From: Dysosmobacter sp.
GTDB lineage: Bacteria; Bacillota; Clostridia; Oscillospirales; Oscillospiraceae
Assembly: GCA_022778785.1 (NCBI GenBank)
Contig: JALFSO010000009.1
Coordinates: 23,085 to 87,084 of the forward strand
Direction of reading: 5' to 3'
DNA: 64,000 bases
A model generated the notes under the pieces. That model ran no database searches, had not been told where the DNA came from, and was given only the letters and a program-made list of their open reading frames with translations. A program made the translations under genes and the position numbers. Numbering within the stretch: position 1 is the stretch's first letter; every line of letters begins with the position of its first letter. Shown piece after piece: positions 49,099-59,390 of this stretch.

Positions 49099-49933
49099 CT
49101 TCCGCCACCCCCAGGTACGCGTCGATGACGCGCTGATCGTTCTGGATCTCCGCAGGCGTGCCCTGGGCGATGAGCTTGCCGAAGTCCAGGACGTAAATGC
49201 GGTCGGAGATATCCATGACCAGGTCCATGTGGTGCTCGATGAGGAACACCGTCAGGTTGAATTTATCCCGGATCTCGCCGATAAAGGCCGTCAATTCGTT
49301 GGTCTCTTGGGGATTCATGCCCGCCGCCGGCTCATCCAGCAGCAGCAGCTTCGGCTCCGTGGCCAAAGCCCGGGCGATCTCCAGACGGCGCTGCTTGCCG
49401 TAGGGCAGGCTGGTGGCCAGCTCGTCCTTCACGTCCAGCAGGCCCACCTCGCCCAGCAGCCGCTCCACGTCGGCCCGCTGCTCCGCCTCCTCCTTCCGGT
49501 TGGTGCGGAAGGTGGCGGACAGGAAGCCGTGGGTCACGCGGCAGTGCTTGGCGATCAGCACGTTGTCGAACACGGTCTGGGATTTCCACAGGCGGATGTT
49601 CTGGAAGGTCCGGGCCATGCCCAGCTTGGTGATGACGTCCGGCGTGGGCGCCAGCACCTGGTTGTACTCCCCGGCGTGCTGTCCCTTGTACAGCTTCTTC
49701 ATCTTGCCCTGGGGATGGTTTTCCACGATTTTCTTTCCCTGGAACCACACCGCGCCGTTGGTGGGCTGGTACACGCCAGTGACCACGTTGAACGCCGTGG
49801 TCTTGCCCGCGCCGTTGGGGCCGATGAGGGCCACGATCTCCCCCTGGTTGATCTCCAGGTTCAGGTTATCCACGGCCACCACGCCGCCGAACTGCATGGT
49901 GGCATTTTCAATGCGGAGGATGTTCTCACTCAT
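49091..49933 (-). CDS. livG: Branched-chain amino acid ABC transporter, ATPase LivG
   Basis: A 280-residue ABC ATPase. Walker A GPNGAGKTT, LivG-specific insertion ARTFQNIRLWKSQTVFDNVLIA, signature SLPYGKQRRLEIARAL, Walker B LLLDEPAAGMNPQET and His switch IEHHMDLVMDIS; the C-terminal YLGVAED-type tail is typical. Start overlaps livM by ATGA, so translation is coupled. Confidence 0.95.
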   Translation of the reverse strand: MSENILRIENATMQFGGVVAVDNLNLEINQGEIVALIGPNGAGKTTAFNVVTGVYQPTNGAVWFQGKKIVENHPQGKMKKLYKGQHAGEYNQVLAPTPDVITKLGMARTFQNIRLWKSQTVFDNVLIAKHCRVTHGFLSATFRTNRKEEAEQRADVERLLGEVGLLDVKDELATSLPYGKQRRLEIARALATEPKLLLLDEPAAGMNPQETNELTAFIGEIRDKFNLTVFLIEHHMDLVMDISDRIYVLDFGKLIAQGTPAEIQNDQRVIDAYLGVAEDA

Positions 49934-51039
49934 TTCGCAGCCTCCTTCCCGCGCTTTTTGGAGCGCCGGTCCAGCAGATCCGGCAGCTCCTTGTCACCCA
50001 TGATGCCCTTGCGGAAGAACAGCACGATGACCATGATGATCATGGACAGCACCACCATGCGGAAGCCGTTCTTGAACACGGCAGGCGCCTCGATGAAAAG
50101 GAACTTGCCGGAATCCAAGCCCCGCAGCAGCCACTCGGCGGAGAAGATGTACAGGAAGCTGGCCAGGATGGAGCCGGTGATGGAGCCGATGCCGCCGATG
50201 ACCACGATCAGCAGGATCTCATAGGTCAGGGTGCTCTTGAAGGGCGCCGCCGCGATGGTACCCATGTACATGGCCATCATGCCGCCGCCGATGCCGGCGA
50301 AGAAGGAGCTGATGATGAAGGCCATCCGCTTGTGGTGGGCCAGATTGATGCCCATGGCCTCCGCCGCCACCTCATCGTCCCGGATGGCCTTGAAAGCCCG
50401 GCCGTAGGTGGAGTTGATCAGCAGCAGGATCATGGCGATCATCAGGCCCACCATCACCACATAGGGCGTGGCATGGGAGAAGGTGGGATAGCTCTTCAGC
50501 AGATTGGAGCCGTTGGTGATGGGACCCAGGGCGTTCCACTGGAAGAAGGCCCGCAGGATCTCCGCAAAGCCCAGGGTGGCGATGGCCAGATAGTCGCTCT
50601 TCAGCCGCAGCACCGGCAGGCCGATGAGATAGGCCATCAGCGCCGCCAGCAGTCCGCCGATGAGCAGGGCCGTCAGCATACCCACCACGGTGCCCACCGT
50701 CTCCCCCATGAAGCCGGAGAAGATCTCCGGGATGGAGAACTGGATGGCGCCGCCGTCGAAATACTGGTACACGCCGGCCCGCTTGGCCACGGGAATGGTC
50801 AGCACACCGTAGGAGTAGGCGCCCAGCAGCATGAAGCCCGCCTGTCCCAGGGAGAACAGGCCGGTGAAGCCGTTCAGCAGGTTCATGGACACGGCCACCA
50901 GGGAGTAGACCGTGGCCTTCTTGATGACGGTGACCACGATGTGGTAGCTGGGCAGCGTCAGATCCACGGCGATACAGGCCGCCAGCAGGATCACCAGGAC
51001 CGCCGCCGTGAAAATGGTCTTTTTCCTTGTCATTGTCAT
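49930..51039 (-). CDS. livM: Branched-chain amino acid ABC transporter, permease LivM
   Basis: A 369-residue inner membrane permease with about nine helices, forming the channel with LivH. LivM features: LNGFTGLFSLGQAGFMLLGAYSYG, LKSDYLAIATLGFAEILR, the ATPase-coupling loop GRAFKAIRDDEVAAEAMGIN, and GGIGSITGSILASFLY. ATG 51039 is chosen by AAGGAGGG 7 nt upstream; a longer in-frame start is disfavoured. An extra loop (residues ~85-105, AGVYQYFDGGAIQFSIP) is larger than in E. coli LivM. Confidence 0.94.
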   Translation of the reverse strand: MTMTRKKTIFTAAVLVILLAACIAVDLTLPSYHIVVTVIKKATVYSLVAVSMNLLNGFTGLFSLGQAGFMLLGAYSYGVLTIPVAKRAGVYQYFDGGAIQFSIPEIFSGFMGETVGTVVGMLTALLIGGLLAALMAYLIGLPVLRLKSDYLAIATLGFAEILRAFFQWNALGPITNGSNLLKSYPTFSHATPYVVMVGLMIAMILLLINSTYGRAFKAIRDDEVAAEAMGINLAHHKRMAFIISSFFAGIGGGMMAMYMGTIAAAPFKSTLTYEILLIVVIGGIGSITGSILASFLYIFSAEWLLRGLDSGKFLFIEAPAVFKNGFRMVVLSMIIMVIVLFFRKGIMGDKELPDLLDRRSKKRGKEAAK

Positions 51040-51052
51040 CTTGCTTCCCTCC

Positions 51053-51931
<879 letters not shown>

Positions 51932-52028
51932 GGGAAAACCTCCTGTGGTTGTTCTCTTATCAGGGGACTGGGTCGTCTCGAAAAAACAGCCCGTGCCGCT
52001 CTTTCGAGGCGGCCCAGAAAACGGAGAA

Positions 52029-52064
52029 AAAGGGGATGGCGAGCGGGCTCGCCGCCATCCCCTT
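52029..52064 (-). terminator. Intercistronic hairpin between livJ and livH
   Basis: AAGGGGATGG pairs with CCATCCCCTT around an inner GGCGAGC/GCTCGCC stem; leftward RNA ends TTTTTC. It probably acts as a partial terminator or stabiliser, letting livJ be made in excess over the membrane parts. Confidence 0.75.
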
Positions 52065-52081
52065 TCGCTGAGTTTTACGGA

Positions 52082-53296
52082 TCAGCCAACGGTCTGAACC
52101 TTCACGAAGTCCCAGGCACCGCTCTCGGTGTTGGCGGTCTTGATGAAGGCGGAGTCACGCTTGGCGTCGCCGATATCGTCGAACTCGATGAGGCCGGACA
52201 CGCCCTCATAGGAGACGCCGGGCAGAGCCTCCAGCACGGCGGAGGGATCGGTGCTGCCGGCGGCCTTCAGGGCCTCCAGAGCGGTGAAGTAGGCGTCATA
52301 GCCCATGGCGGTGACAGCGGAGATCATGTCGTTGCCGCCGTTGTTGGTCTTGGCGTCGGCGTTGGAGTTGATCCACTCCTTGATGCCGTTATCGAAGGCC
52401 TCGTTGCCGCCCTCCTGATAGAAGGTGGTGACGAAGATGTCCACGTTGTGGCCCTTGGCGCTCTCAATGACCATGTTGTCGTCCCAGGTGTCGGAGCCCA
52501 GCAGAGCGCCCTCGAAGCCCTGGGCGTCAGCAGCCTCCACGATCAGCTGGGCATAGTTGATGGAGACAGGAGCGAAGATGACGCCCGCGTTGGCGGACTT
52601 GGCGTTGTTGATGTAGGAGACGAAGTTGGCGCTGCCCTCGGGGAAGCTCTCGGCTACCACGGTGCCGCCCAGATCCTCAAAGGCCTGGGTGAAGTAATAG
52701 ACCAGGCCCTGGTCGTAGTCGCTGCCCAGCATGCCCAGAACATAGGCGGTGTCGACGCCCAGTTCATTATAAGCGTAGTTGGCCAGAACGGTGCCCTGGA
52801 AGGGATCCAGGAAGCAGATGCGGAAATAGACGTCGCAGTCAGAGGTGACCTGGGGGTTGGTGCAGGTGACGCCGATGGCGGGGATGCCGGCCTCGGAGAA
52901 CACGGCGCCGCCGGCCATGGACACGCCGGAGCCGTAGGAACCCAGGACCACGGACACGCCGCGGTTCACCAGCTCAGAGGCGGCGGAGGGGCCGTTTTCG
53001 GGAGTAGTGCGGTTATCCACGATCTCCAGCTGGACATCATAGGTCTCGCCGCCGATCTCCACGGTGGGCTGGACATAGTTGGCGTACTGCATGCCCAGGA
53101 TCTCCTTCTTGCCGCCGCCGCCGTTGTCGCCGGTCTGGGGCTCGAAGACGCCGATCTTGACCACCTTGTTGGCGGAATCGCCGGAATTGCCGGATGCTGC
53201 GGCGCTGCCAGATGCGCCGGAGCTGCCAGAGCTGCCGCAGGCAGCCAGGCTCAGGGTCATGGCTGCGGCCATGGCAAGTGCAAAGAACTTCTTCAT
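52082..53296 (-). CDS. livJ: Branched-chain amino acid-type ABC substrate-binding lipoprotein LivJ
   Basis: A 404-residue periplasmic-binding-fold type I lipoprotein. Signal MKKFFALAMAAAMTLSLAACG, lipobox LAAC, then a Ser/Gly/Ala tether. Mature features: KIGVFEPQTGDNGGGGKKEILGMQYANY (in parts), VVLGSYGSGVSMAGGAVFSEAGIPAIG and LLGSDTWDD. The ligand could be leucine, isoleucine, valine or another amino acid or amide. ATG 53296 has AAGGAGG 7 nt upstream. First gene of livJHMGF. Confidence 0.93.
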   Translation of the reverse strand: MKKFFALAMAAAMTLSLAACGSSGSSGASGSAAASGNSGDSANKVVKIGVFEPQTGDNGGGGKKEILGMQYANYVQPTVEIGGETYDVQLEIVDNRTTPENGPSAASELVNRGVSVVLGSYGSGVSMAGGAVFSEAGIPAIGVTCTNPQVTSDCDVYFRICFLDPFQGTVLANYAYNELGVDTAYVLGMLGSDYDQGLVYYFTQAFEDLGGTVVAESFPEGSANFVSYINNAKSANAGVIFAPVSINYAQLIVEAADAQGFEGALLGSDTWDDNMVIESAKGHNVDIFVTTFYQEGGNEAFDNGIKEWINSNADAKTNNGGNDMISAVTAMGYDAYFTALEALKAAGSTDPSAVLEALPGVSYEGVSGLIEFDDIGDAKRDSAFIKTANTESGAWDFVKVQTVG

Positions 53297-53359
53297 AAGT
53301 CTTCCTCCTTCGGATTTGCCGCCCTGCTCCCACAGGACGGCAAAAGAACTATAATTCGC

Positions 53360-53388
53360 ATTTTACGGTATTCCGCCCCGGTTTGCAA
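53360..53388 (-). promoter_or_regulatory. livJ promoter
   Basis: Leftward -35 TTGCAA (53388-53383), 17-nt spacer, -10 TAAAAT (53365-53360). Confidence 0.65.
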
Positions 53389-53461
53389 GGTCAAACCTAC
53401 ACAAGAAATCGATTTTTGATTTCCGGAAAACGGCGGATTTTTTCTGCCGCATCCGGTCAAC

Positions 53462-53532
53462 TGTCCCCATATCGGGGACAGACCTGAATTTGGCCGTGAT
53501 CCGCCCCATTTTGTGTCCGTGTATTGTGGACA
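53462..53532. promoter_or_regulatory. Two matching 19-bp palindromes upstream of livJ
   Basis: TGTCCCCATATCGGGGACA (53462-53480) and TGTCCGTGTATTGTGGACA (53514-53532) share the form TGTCC-N9-GGACA. Their centres are 52 bp apart, about five helical turns. They lie 74 bp and more upstream of the livJ -35, fitting an activator or a looping regulator. The rest of 53297-53681 holds the livJ promoter and the ftsH terminator. Confidence 0.5.
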
Positions 53533-53598
53533 GTCGTTTTGGTGATTTTGCTGAATCAACTCCTTGGATAAATTTCAGGAATCAGTCAAAATAGTGCA

Positions 53599-53634
53599 AA
53601 ATACCCAGCGAAGCCTGCGCTCCGCCGGGTATTT
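53599..53634 (-). terminator. ftsH operon terminator
   Basis: AAATACCC (53599-53606) pairs with GGGTATTT (53627-53634) around a GC-rich inner part; leftward RNA continues TTTTGCAC. Confidence 0.72.
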
Positions 53635-53681
53635 GTCTCGCTTTTTCATGGATCTTTCGCGCTGTCCGCGGACGTACAGTG

Positions 53682-55562
53682 TCAGCCGTCCTGCTCCGGA
53701 GCTTCCAGCGCGGCAGGTTCCTCCGCGGCGTCCTCGCCGAAGACCGCCAGGAACGCCTTCCGGTCCATGGTCTCGTGCTCCAGCAGATACCGGGCCACGG
53801 CCTCCAGCTGATCCCGCTGGCTCTCCAGGATGCTGCGGCAGCGGTCGTAGGCGCCGCCCACCACAGACTTGACCTCCTCGTCGATCTCCGCCGCCACCTG
53901 CTCGGAGTAGCTGCGGCCTTGGGTCATGGTGCGGCCGATGAATACCTCGTCGTGACCGGAGTCGAAGGAGACCGTGCCGATCTTCTCGCTCATGCCGTAG
54001 CTCGCCACCATCTTCCGGGCGATCTGGCTGGCCCGCTGAATGTCGTTGGACGCGCCGGTGGACACGTCGCCCAGCACCAGCTGCTCCGCCACGCGGCCGC
54101 CCAGCAGGGCCACGATCTGGTCCTCCAGATACCGCTTGGAGAGATAGGACCGGTCCTCCTCCGGCAGGGAGATGGTCATGCCGCCCGCCTGACCCCGGGG
54201 GATAATGGTGATCTGGTTCACCGGGTCGTGGTCCGGCAGCATGTGCATCACCACGGCGTGGCCAGCCTCGTGATAGGCCGTCAGCCGCCGCTCGTGCTCC
54301 GGGATCACCCGGCTCCGCTTCTCCGGTCCGGCGATGACCTTGATCTCCGCCTCGTTCAGGTCGGCCATGGTGATATACCGCTGGTCCTTCCGGGCGGCCA
54401 GCAGGGCCGCCTCGTTCACCAGATTCTCCAGGTCCGCGCCGGTAAAGCCCGGCGTACCCCGGGCCACGGCCCCCAGGTCCACATCCTCCGCCAGGGGTTT
54501 ATCCTTCACATGGACGTTGAGGATGGCCTCACGGCCCCGGATGTCCGGCATGCCCACGTAGACCTGCCGGTCGAACCGGCCGGGACGCAGCAGCGCCGGG
54601 TCCAGAACGTCCGCCCGGTTGGTGGCCGCCAGGACCACCACGCCCTCGTTGCGGCCGAAGCCGTCCATCTCCACCAGGAGTTGGTTCAGGGTCTGCTCCC
54701 GCTCGTCGTGTCCGCCGCCCAGGCCGGTGCCTCTCTGGCGGCCCACGGCGTCGATCTCGTCGATGAACACGATGGCCGGGGACTGCTTCTTGGCCTGTTC
54801 AAACAGGTCCCGAACACGGGACGCGCCCACGCCCACGTACAGCTCCACGAAGTCAGAGCCGGAGATGGACAGGAACGTGACCCCCGCCTCGCCGGCCACA
54901 GCCTTGGCCAGCAGCGTCTTGCCTGTGCCCGGAGGGCCCACCAGCAGCACGCCCTTGGGGATGCGGGCACCCAGAGCGATATACTTCTTGGGGTCCTTCA
55001 GGAACTCCACGATCTCCGCCAGTTCCTCTTTCTCCTCGTCCTCGCCGGCCACGTCGTCAAAGGTGATGGTCTTGTCCTTTTCCGAAATGGTCCGGACATG
55101 GGCGGATCCGAACTTGGACATCTTGTCCGGGCCCATGCCGCCGCCCTGGGACCGAATGACCATGAACCAGAACATAAAGCCGATCATCAGGATCATCAGC
55201 AGATAGGGCACCATCTGGAGCCAGACGCTGGTGCTGCTGGCCTGATAATCATAGGCGGTGATGATGCCCTTCTGGGCCTGCTGCACCACCAGCTCCCCCA
55301 GATCGTCCTTAAACCACTGGACGTCATCCAGCTCGTACCGGACCGTGTCCCGGCCGTCGGCCATGGGCTGGTTCAGCTTCATGGTCAGGGTGTTGTCCGA
55401 CACGGTAAAGGCGGACACCCGCTCCTGCACGAACAGCTGGCGCACCTGGGAATAGGTGATCTTCCCCTCGTTGGCCGAGCTCTGCCACAGGTAGGAGATC
55501 CCCATGAGGATGACCAGCATCAGCAGCATAAAGCTGAGATTGGATGTTTTTCCTCGCTTCAC
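53682..55562 (-). CDS. ftsH: ATP-dependent zinc metalloprotease FtsH
   Basis: A 626-residue membrane-bound AAA protease that removes unassembled and regulatory proteins. Two helices (about 9-27 and 112-134) flank an outside domain; AAA module Walker A GPPGTGKT (about 207-214), Walker [18 protein letters not shown] region [12 protein letters not shown]; zinc site HEAGH (about 430) and the third ligand Asp in the DIQRAS region. The start is GTG 55562, overlapping the hpt stop by four bases, with GGAGG 10 nt upstream. End gene of tilS-hpt-ftsH. Confidence 0.96.
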   Translation of the reverse strand: MKRGKTSNLSFMLLMLVILMGISYLWQSSANEGKITYSQVRQLFVQERVSAFTVSDNTLTMKLNQPMADGRDTVRYELDDVQWFKDDLGELVVQQAQKGIITAYDYQASSTSVWLQMVPYLLMILMIGFMFWFMVIRSQGGGMGPDKMSKFGSAHVRTISEKDKTITFDDVAGEDEEKEELAEIVEFLKDPKKYIALGARIPKGVLLVGPPGTGKTLLAKAVAGEAGVTFLSISGSDFVELYVGVGASRVRDLFEQAKKQSPAIVFIDEIDAVGRQRGTGLGGGHDEREQTLNQLLVEMDGFGRNEGVVVLAATNRADVLDPALLRPGRFDRQVYVGMPDIRGREAILNVHVKDKPLAEDVDLGAVARGTPGFTGADLENLVNEAALLAARKDQRYITMADLNEAEIKVIAGPEKRSRVIPEHERRLTAYHEAGHAVVMHMLPDHDPVNQITIIPRGQAGGMTISLPEEDRSYLSKRYLEDQIVALLGGRVAEQLVLGDVSTGASNDIQRASQIARKMVASYGMSEKIGTVSFDSGHDEVFIGRTMTQGRSYSEQVAAEIDEEVKSVVGGAYDRCRSILESQRDQLEAVARYLLEHETMDRKAFLAVFGEDAAEEPAALEAPEQDG

Positions 55563-56110
55563 TTCGAATAGACCTCCGGTTTCAAAACGCCGATATACGG
55601 CAGATTGCGGTACTGCTGGGCATAGTCCAGCCCGTAGCCCACCACGAACTCATCGGGCACCACGAAGCCCGCCATGTCGGCAGTGATAGCCTTGGTGCGG
55701 CGGGAGGGCTTATCCAGCAGCGTGACGATGGTGATGGACGCGGCGCCCTTGGTCAGCAGATAGTTCTTCAGGAAGGCCAGGGTGTTGCCGGAGTCCAGAA
55801 TATCCTCCACGATGACGATGTCCCGGCCGCTGATGTCCTGCTGGACGTCGTGGGTGATCTGCACCCGGCCGGAGGAGACCGTGGCGTTCTGGTAGGAGCT
55901 GACGGCGATAAACTCCAGATCGCTCTTGACAGGGCAGGCCCGGATCAGGTCCGACATAAACACGAAGCAGCCCTTCAGCACGCCCAGAAACAGGGGATCT
56001 CTCCCCGCGAACCGCTCCGCCAGTTCCGCGCCCATCGCCTGGACACGGTTCTTCAGTTCCTCCTCGGTCACCAGGACTTTCAGGATATCCTTCTCCAGCT
56101 CATTGACCAT
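55559..56110 (-). CDS. hpt: Hypoxanthine phosphoribosyltransferase
   Basis: A 183-residue purine salvage enzyme joining hypoxanthine or guanine to PRPP. PRPP loop [19 protein letters not shown]-like [15 protein letters not shown], and the base-binding KPSRRT and [24 protein letters not shown] (in parts) segments are intact. ATG 56110 is preferred (AGGAG about 8 nt upstream, homology start); the long upstream open frame overlaps tilS. It overlaps tilS by 11 nt. Confidence 0.95.
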   Translation of the reverse strand: MVNELEKDILKVLVTEEELKNRVQAMGAELAERFAGRDPLFLGVLKGCFVFMSDLIRACPVKSDLEFIAVSSYQNATVSSGRVQITHDVQQDISGRDIVIVEDILDSGNTLAFLKNYLLTKGAASITIVTLLDKPSRRTKAITADMAGFVVPDEFVVGYGLDYAQQYRNLPYIGVLKPEVYSK

Positions 56111-57476
56111 GGTCCTTCTCCTCCGCATTTCTCTTTGTAATTTGAATGAACCGGCAGGGCTCTCCCCCCGGCAGGAATTCCGTATCCACGCCCAGCCGCC
56201 ACACGGCGGCCAGACGGCCATCGGCATAGATGGCGGGCAGGCGGTCCCGCTCCGTCAGGGAGACGCCCCGGTCCACGCACAGCCGCTTGACGCTGCGGCT
56301 GCCGCCGTTGGTGGACGGCAAAGTCAGCCGTTCCCCCGGCACGCAGGGTGCCGCGGTGACGGTCCCGTTCTCCGTCTCTCTCCGCCGCCGGATGGCAAGG
56401 CCCTCCCCCACCCGATGATCCAGCAGAGTCAGGGTGTAATCCCCCCATCCCAGGGGCTGTCCGGGCAGCAGCTGTACCTCCGTCAGGGGCTGGGGCCGGG
56501 TCTCCAGCACCAGCCACCCCCGGAAAAACCGGGCGGTGACGCCGTGGGGCAGCGCCAGACGCCGTTCCTTTCCGGCGTCGTAATCTGTCAGGTCCAGAAT
56601 GGCGTTGAGGTGGACGGCGCCGATGTCCTTCCGCCCCACGCCCAGCAAGTCAAACAGCCGCAGCAGCATCCGGGGACGGACGCTGGGCGGCGCCTCGTAC
56701 AGTGCCTGCCGGGACAGGGTCACCCGGCCCTTCCGGGCCTCCGCATGGGCGGTGCGCTGCTCCGCCTCCATGTCCAGAGACCGGTCGATAACGCACAACT
56801 GTCTCGCCGTCTCATTGAGATGCTCCACGGCATGGGGATTCAATTGCTTCAGCAGCGGCATGACCTTCAGCCGCAGCAGATTCCGGGCCGCCGCGTCCGG
56901 GTCCGCGTTGGTCTCGTCCTCCACATGGGGGATGTGATGGGCGGCGGCGTAGGCCTCCAGCTCCGTCCGGGTAATCTCCAGAAAGGGGCGGAGGACGCCG
57001 TCCCGGTCCGCCGGAATGCCCGTCAGTCCCTTGACGCCGGTACCCCGCACCAGATTCAGCAGCATGGTCTCCGCGTTGTCATCGGCGTGGTGGGCCGTCA
57101 GAATGACGGCACAGCCCTCCCGCTCTGCTGTCTCCCGCAGGAACGCGTACCGCAGCTTTCGGGCGGCCTCCTCCAGAGAGAGCCCCTCCCGGTCCGCCAG
57201 CGCCCGCACGTCGCCGGAGCCGGAGACAAAGGGGATCTTCTCTGTCTCGCAGTACCGCCGGACGAACGCCTCGTCCCGGTCCGCCGTGGGACGCAGCCGG
57301 TGGTTGAAATGGGCGGCCATGACGGGAAACTTCCCCATCTGCCCCCAGGTATTCATAAAATGCAGCAGGCACATGGAGTCCAGTCCGCCGGAGACGGCGC
57401 ACAGCACCCGGCTCTCCGCCGGAACATGGCACAGGACAAACGTCCGTGCCGCCTCCAGCTCACTCCTCATCGTCAT
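56100..57476 (-). CDS. tilS: tRNA(Ile)-lysidine synthase
   Basis: A 458-residue ATP-dependent enzyme that converts C34 of tRNA-Ile2 to lysidine, needed to read AUA codons. PP-loop SGGLDS (29-34), AAHFNHRLRPTADRDEAFV, GSGDVRAL, EEAARKLRYAFL, TAHHADDNAETMLLNLVRGTG (in parts) and the C-terminal substrate-binding domain. Start ATG 57476 (or 57470) lies 17 nt inside dnaB; its ribosome site is weak, pointing to coupled translation. Confidence 0.94.
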   Translation of the reverse strand: MTMRSELEAARTFVLCHVPAESRVLCAVSGGLDSMCLLHFMNTWGQMGKFPVMAAHFNHRLRPTADRDEAFVRRYCETEKIPFVSGSGDVRALADREGLSLEEAARKLRYAFLRETAEREGCAVILTAHHADDNAETMLLNLVRGTGVKGLTGIPADRDGVLRPFLEITRTELEAYAAAHHIPHVEDETNADPDAAARNLLRLKVMPLLKQLNPHAVEHLNETARQLCVIDRSLDMEAEQRTAHAEARKGRVTLSRQALYEAPPSVRPRMLLRLFDLLGVGRKDIGAVHLNAILDLTDYDAGKERRLALPHGVTARFFRGWLVLETRPQPLTEVQLLPGQPLGWGDYTLTLLDHRVGEGLAIRRRRETENGTVTAAPCVPGERLTLPSTNGGSRSVKRLCVDRGVSLTERDRLPAIYADGRLAAVWRLGVDTEFLPGGEPCRFIQITKRNAEEKDHGQ

Positions 57477-58815
57477 ACCGCTTCTCCAGCGTGGCGAAGG
57501 TGGTGTACTCCGGCTGCCACTTCAGCTCCACTTTTCCGGTCTCACCGTGGCGGTTCTTGGCCACGATGCACTCGGCGATGTTGTGTTTTTCCGAGTCTTC
57601 ATTATAATAGTCGTCCCGGTACAAAAACAGAACGATATCCGCGTCCTGCTCGATGGCGCCGGATTCTCGCAGGTCCGACAGCATGGGCCGCTTGTCGTCC
57701 CGCTTCTCGTTGGCACGGCTCAGCTGGGACAGGCACAGCACCGGCACATCCAGCTCCTTGGCCATGATCTTCAGCATACGGGAGATATCGGACACCACCT
57801 GCTGGCGGCTCTCTCCGCCGTAGCCCTTGCCGCTGCCGGCGGAGGTCATCAATTGCAGGTAGTCGATGACCACCAGGCCCAGATTGTCCAGCCGGCGGCA
57901 CTTGGCGTTCATATCCGCCGCCGACAGCATAGGATTGTCGTCGATGCGGATGTCCAGCCGGTTCAGCACCATGGCGGCGTCCGCGATCTTCTGCCAGTCC
58001 GTCTCCCGGAGGTTGCCGGTCTTCAGACGGACGTTCTCCACAAAGGCCTCCGAGGACAGCAGCCGGGTCACCAGCTGCTCGCTGGACATCTCCAGGGAGA
58101 AGATAGCCACCGTCTTCTGGGAGGACTTTGCAACGTTCAACGCGATGTTCAGGGCGAAAGAGGTTTTGCCCATGCCGGGACGGGCCGCCAGCAGCAGCAG
58201 GTCCGACTTGTTCAGGCCCGTGATCTTGGCATCCACTGCGGACAGGCCGGTGGACAATCCCGGCAGATGGTCCTCGCTCTCGCTCATCTCGCTGAGGCGG
58301 TCCAGCACCTCCGGCAGCACCTGCCGGAGAGGGATCATGTCCTTGGCGCTCTGCCCCCGCCGGATGGCGAAGATCCGCTGCTCCGCCGCCTCCAGGGTAT
58401 CCCCGGCGGTGCCGGTGCCCTCCTGGACCATGGCGGTGATCTCCGAGGCCGCCTGGGCCACCGCCCGCAGCAGCGACTTGTCCCGGACGATCTTCACGTA
58501 CTCCATGACGTTGGCGGAGGTGGGGGTGATCTCCATCAGCTGGACGAGATAGCTGCGGGTGGTGTTCTCGTCGTATGTGCCGTTTTTCTGCATCTCCTCC
58601 GCCACGGTAATGCCGTCCACCGGACGGGCATAGGTGAACATGGAGTAGATGGTCTCGAAGATCTCCCGGTTCTGCCGCAGGTAGAAGTCTCCGGGCTGGA
58701 GCTTGTCCATGACGTCCTTGATGCAGTCCGGGTCGATGAGCATGGAGCCCAGCACCGCCTGCTCCCCCTCCAGGGAGTGGGGCATCTGCCGCAGCAGCAG
58801 ATCTTCATTTGCCAT
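57460..58815 (-). CDS. dnaB: Replicative DNA helicase
   Basis: A 451-residue hexameric helicase at the replication fork. N-terminal domain QMPHSLEGEQAVLGSMLIDPD; RecA-like C-terminal domain with Walker A ARPGMGKTS, FSLEMSSEQLVTRL, LVVIDYLQLM and QLSRANEKRDDKRPMLSDLRESGAIEQDAD (in parts). ATG 58815 is chosen by GGAGGTG 6-7 nt upstream. No intein. It follows rplI by 65 nt, the usual gdpP-rplI-dnaB order. Confidence 0.96.
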   Translation of the reverse strand: MANEDLLLRQMPHSLEGEQAVLGSMLIDPDCIKDVMDKLQPGDFYLRQNREIFETIYSMFTYARPVDGITVAEEMQKNGTYDENTTRSYLVQLMEITPTSANVMEYVKIVRDKSLLRAVAQAASEITAMVQEGTGTAGDTLEAAEQRIFAIRRGQSAKDMIPLRQVLPEVLDRLSEMSESEDHLPGLSTGLSAVDAKITGLNKSDLLLLAARPGMGKTSFALNIALNVAKSSQKTVAIFSLEMSSEQLVTRLLSSEAFVENVRLKTGNLRETDWQKIADAAMVLNRLDIRIDDNPMLSAADMNAKCRRLDNLGLVVIDYLQLMTSAGSGKGYGGESRQQVVSDISRMLKIMAKELDVPVLCLSQLSRANEKRDDKRPMLSDLRESGAIEQDADIVLFLYRDDYYNEDSEKHNIAECIVAKNRHGETGKVELKWQPEYTTFATLEKRYDDEE

Positions 58816-58880
58816 GGATGTCACCTCCGACACCGGGACACGCCATTGATCCGGCGTCCCGCCTTATTTCAGGGAGCGGG

Positions 58881-59327
58881 TCACTCCTCCGCCACGCTGG
58901 CCTTGACGGTGGCCGTCACCTCATAGCCCAGCTTGGCCTTCACCTCGTAGGTGCCGAAGGCCTTGATGGGCTCGTCCAGCACCAGCTTCTGCTTGGGGAT
59001 GTCGATGCCGTACTGGGCCTTCAGGCCCTCGGCGATCTCCTTGGTGGTGACGGCGCCGAACAGCCGTCCGCCGCTGCCGGCCTTGGCGGTGAGCTTCACC
59101 GTGCAGTTCTTCAGCTTCTCCGCGGTGGCCAGAGCCTCCTCCCGCTGGCGCTGCTCCTCGGCCTTGCGGGCCTTCTCCTTCAGGTTCATGGTGTTGATGG
59201 CGTCCGGCGTGGCCAGAACGGCCAGCTTTCGGGGCAGCAGATAGTTCCGGGCATAGCCCTCAGACGCCTCAATGAGCTGGCCCTTCTTGCCCTGGCCCCG
59301 GACGTCCTGCTGTAAGATCACTTTCAT
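58881..59327 (-). CDS. rplI: 50S ribosomal protein bL9
   Basis: A 148-residue two-domain ribosomal protein. N-terminal MKVILQQDVRGQGKKGQLIEASEGYARNYLLPRKLA (in parts) and a long connecting helix rich in Glu/Lys/Ala (residues ~45-75), then the C-terminal RNA-binding domain RLFGAVTTKEIAEGLKAQYGIDI. ATG 59327 has AAAGGAG upstream. It lies between gdpP and dnaB. Confidence 0.97.
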   Translation of the reverse strand: MKVILQQDVRGQGKKGQLIEASEGYARNYLLPRKLAVLATPDAINTMNLKEKARKAEEQRQREEALATAEKLKNCTVKLTAKAGSGGRLFGAVTTKEIAEGLKAQYGIDIPKQKLVLDEPIKAFGTYEVKAKLGYEVTATVKASVAEE

Positions 59328-59390
59328 ATGCGTATTCTCCTTTGATTTGTCAGATAGTTTGGATGGAGGTCCTCTCCGCGGGAGAGGCCG

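Noticed and set aside
53679-55571. A 630-codon + strand frame opposite ftsH
   Set aside because: Mirrors ftsH almost exactly and has no protein-like features.
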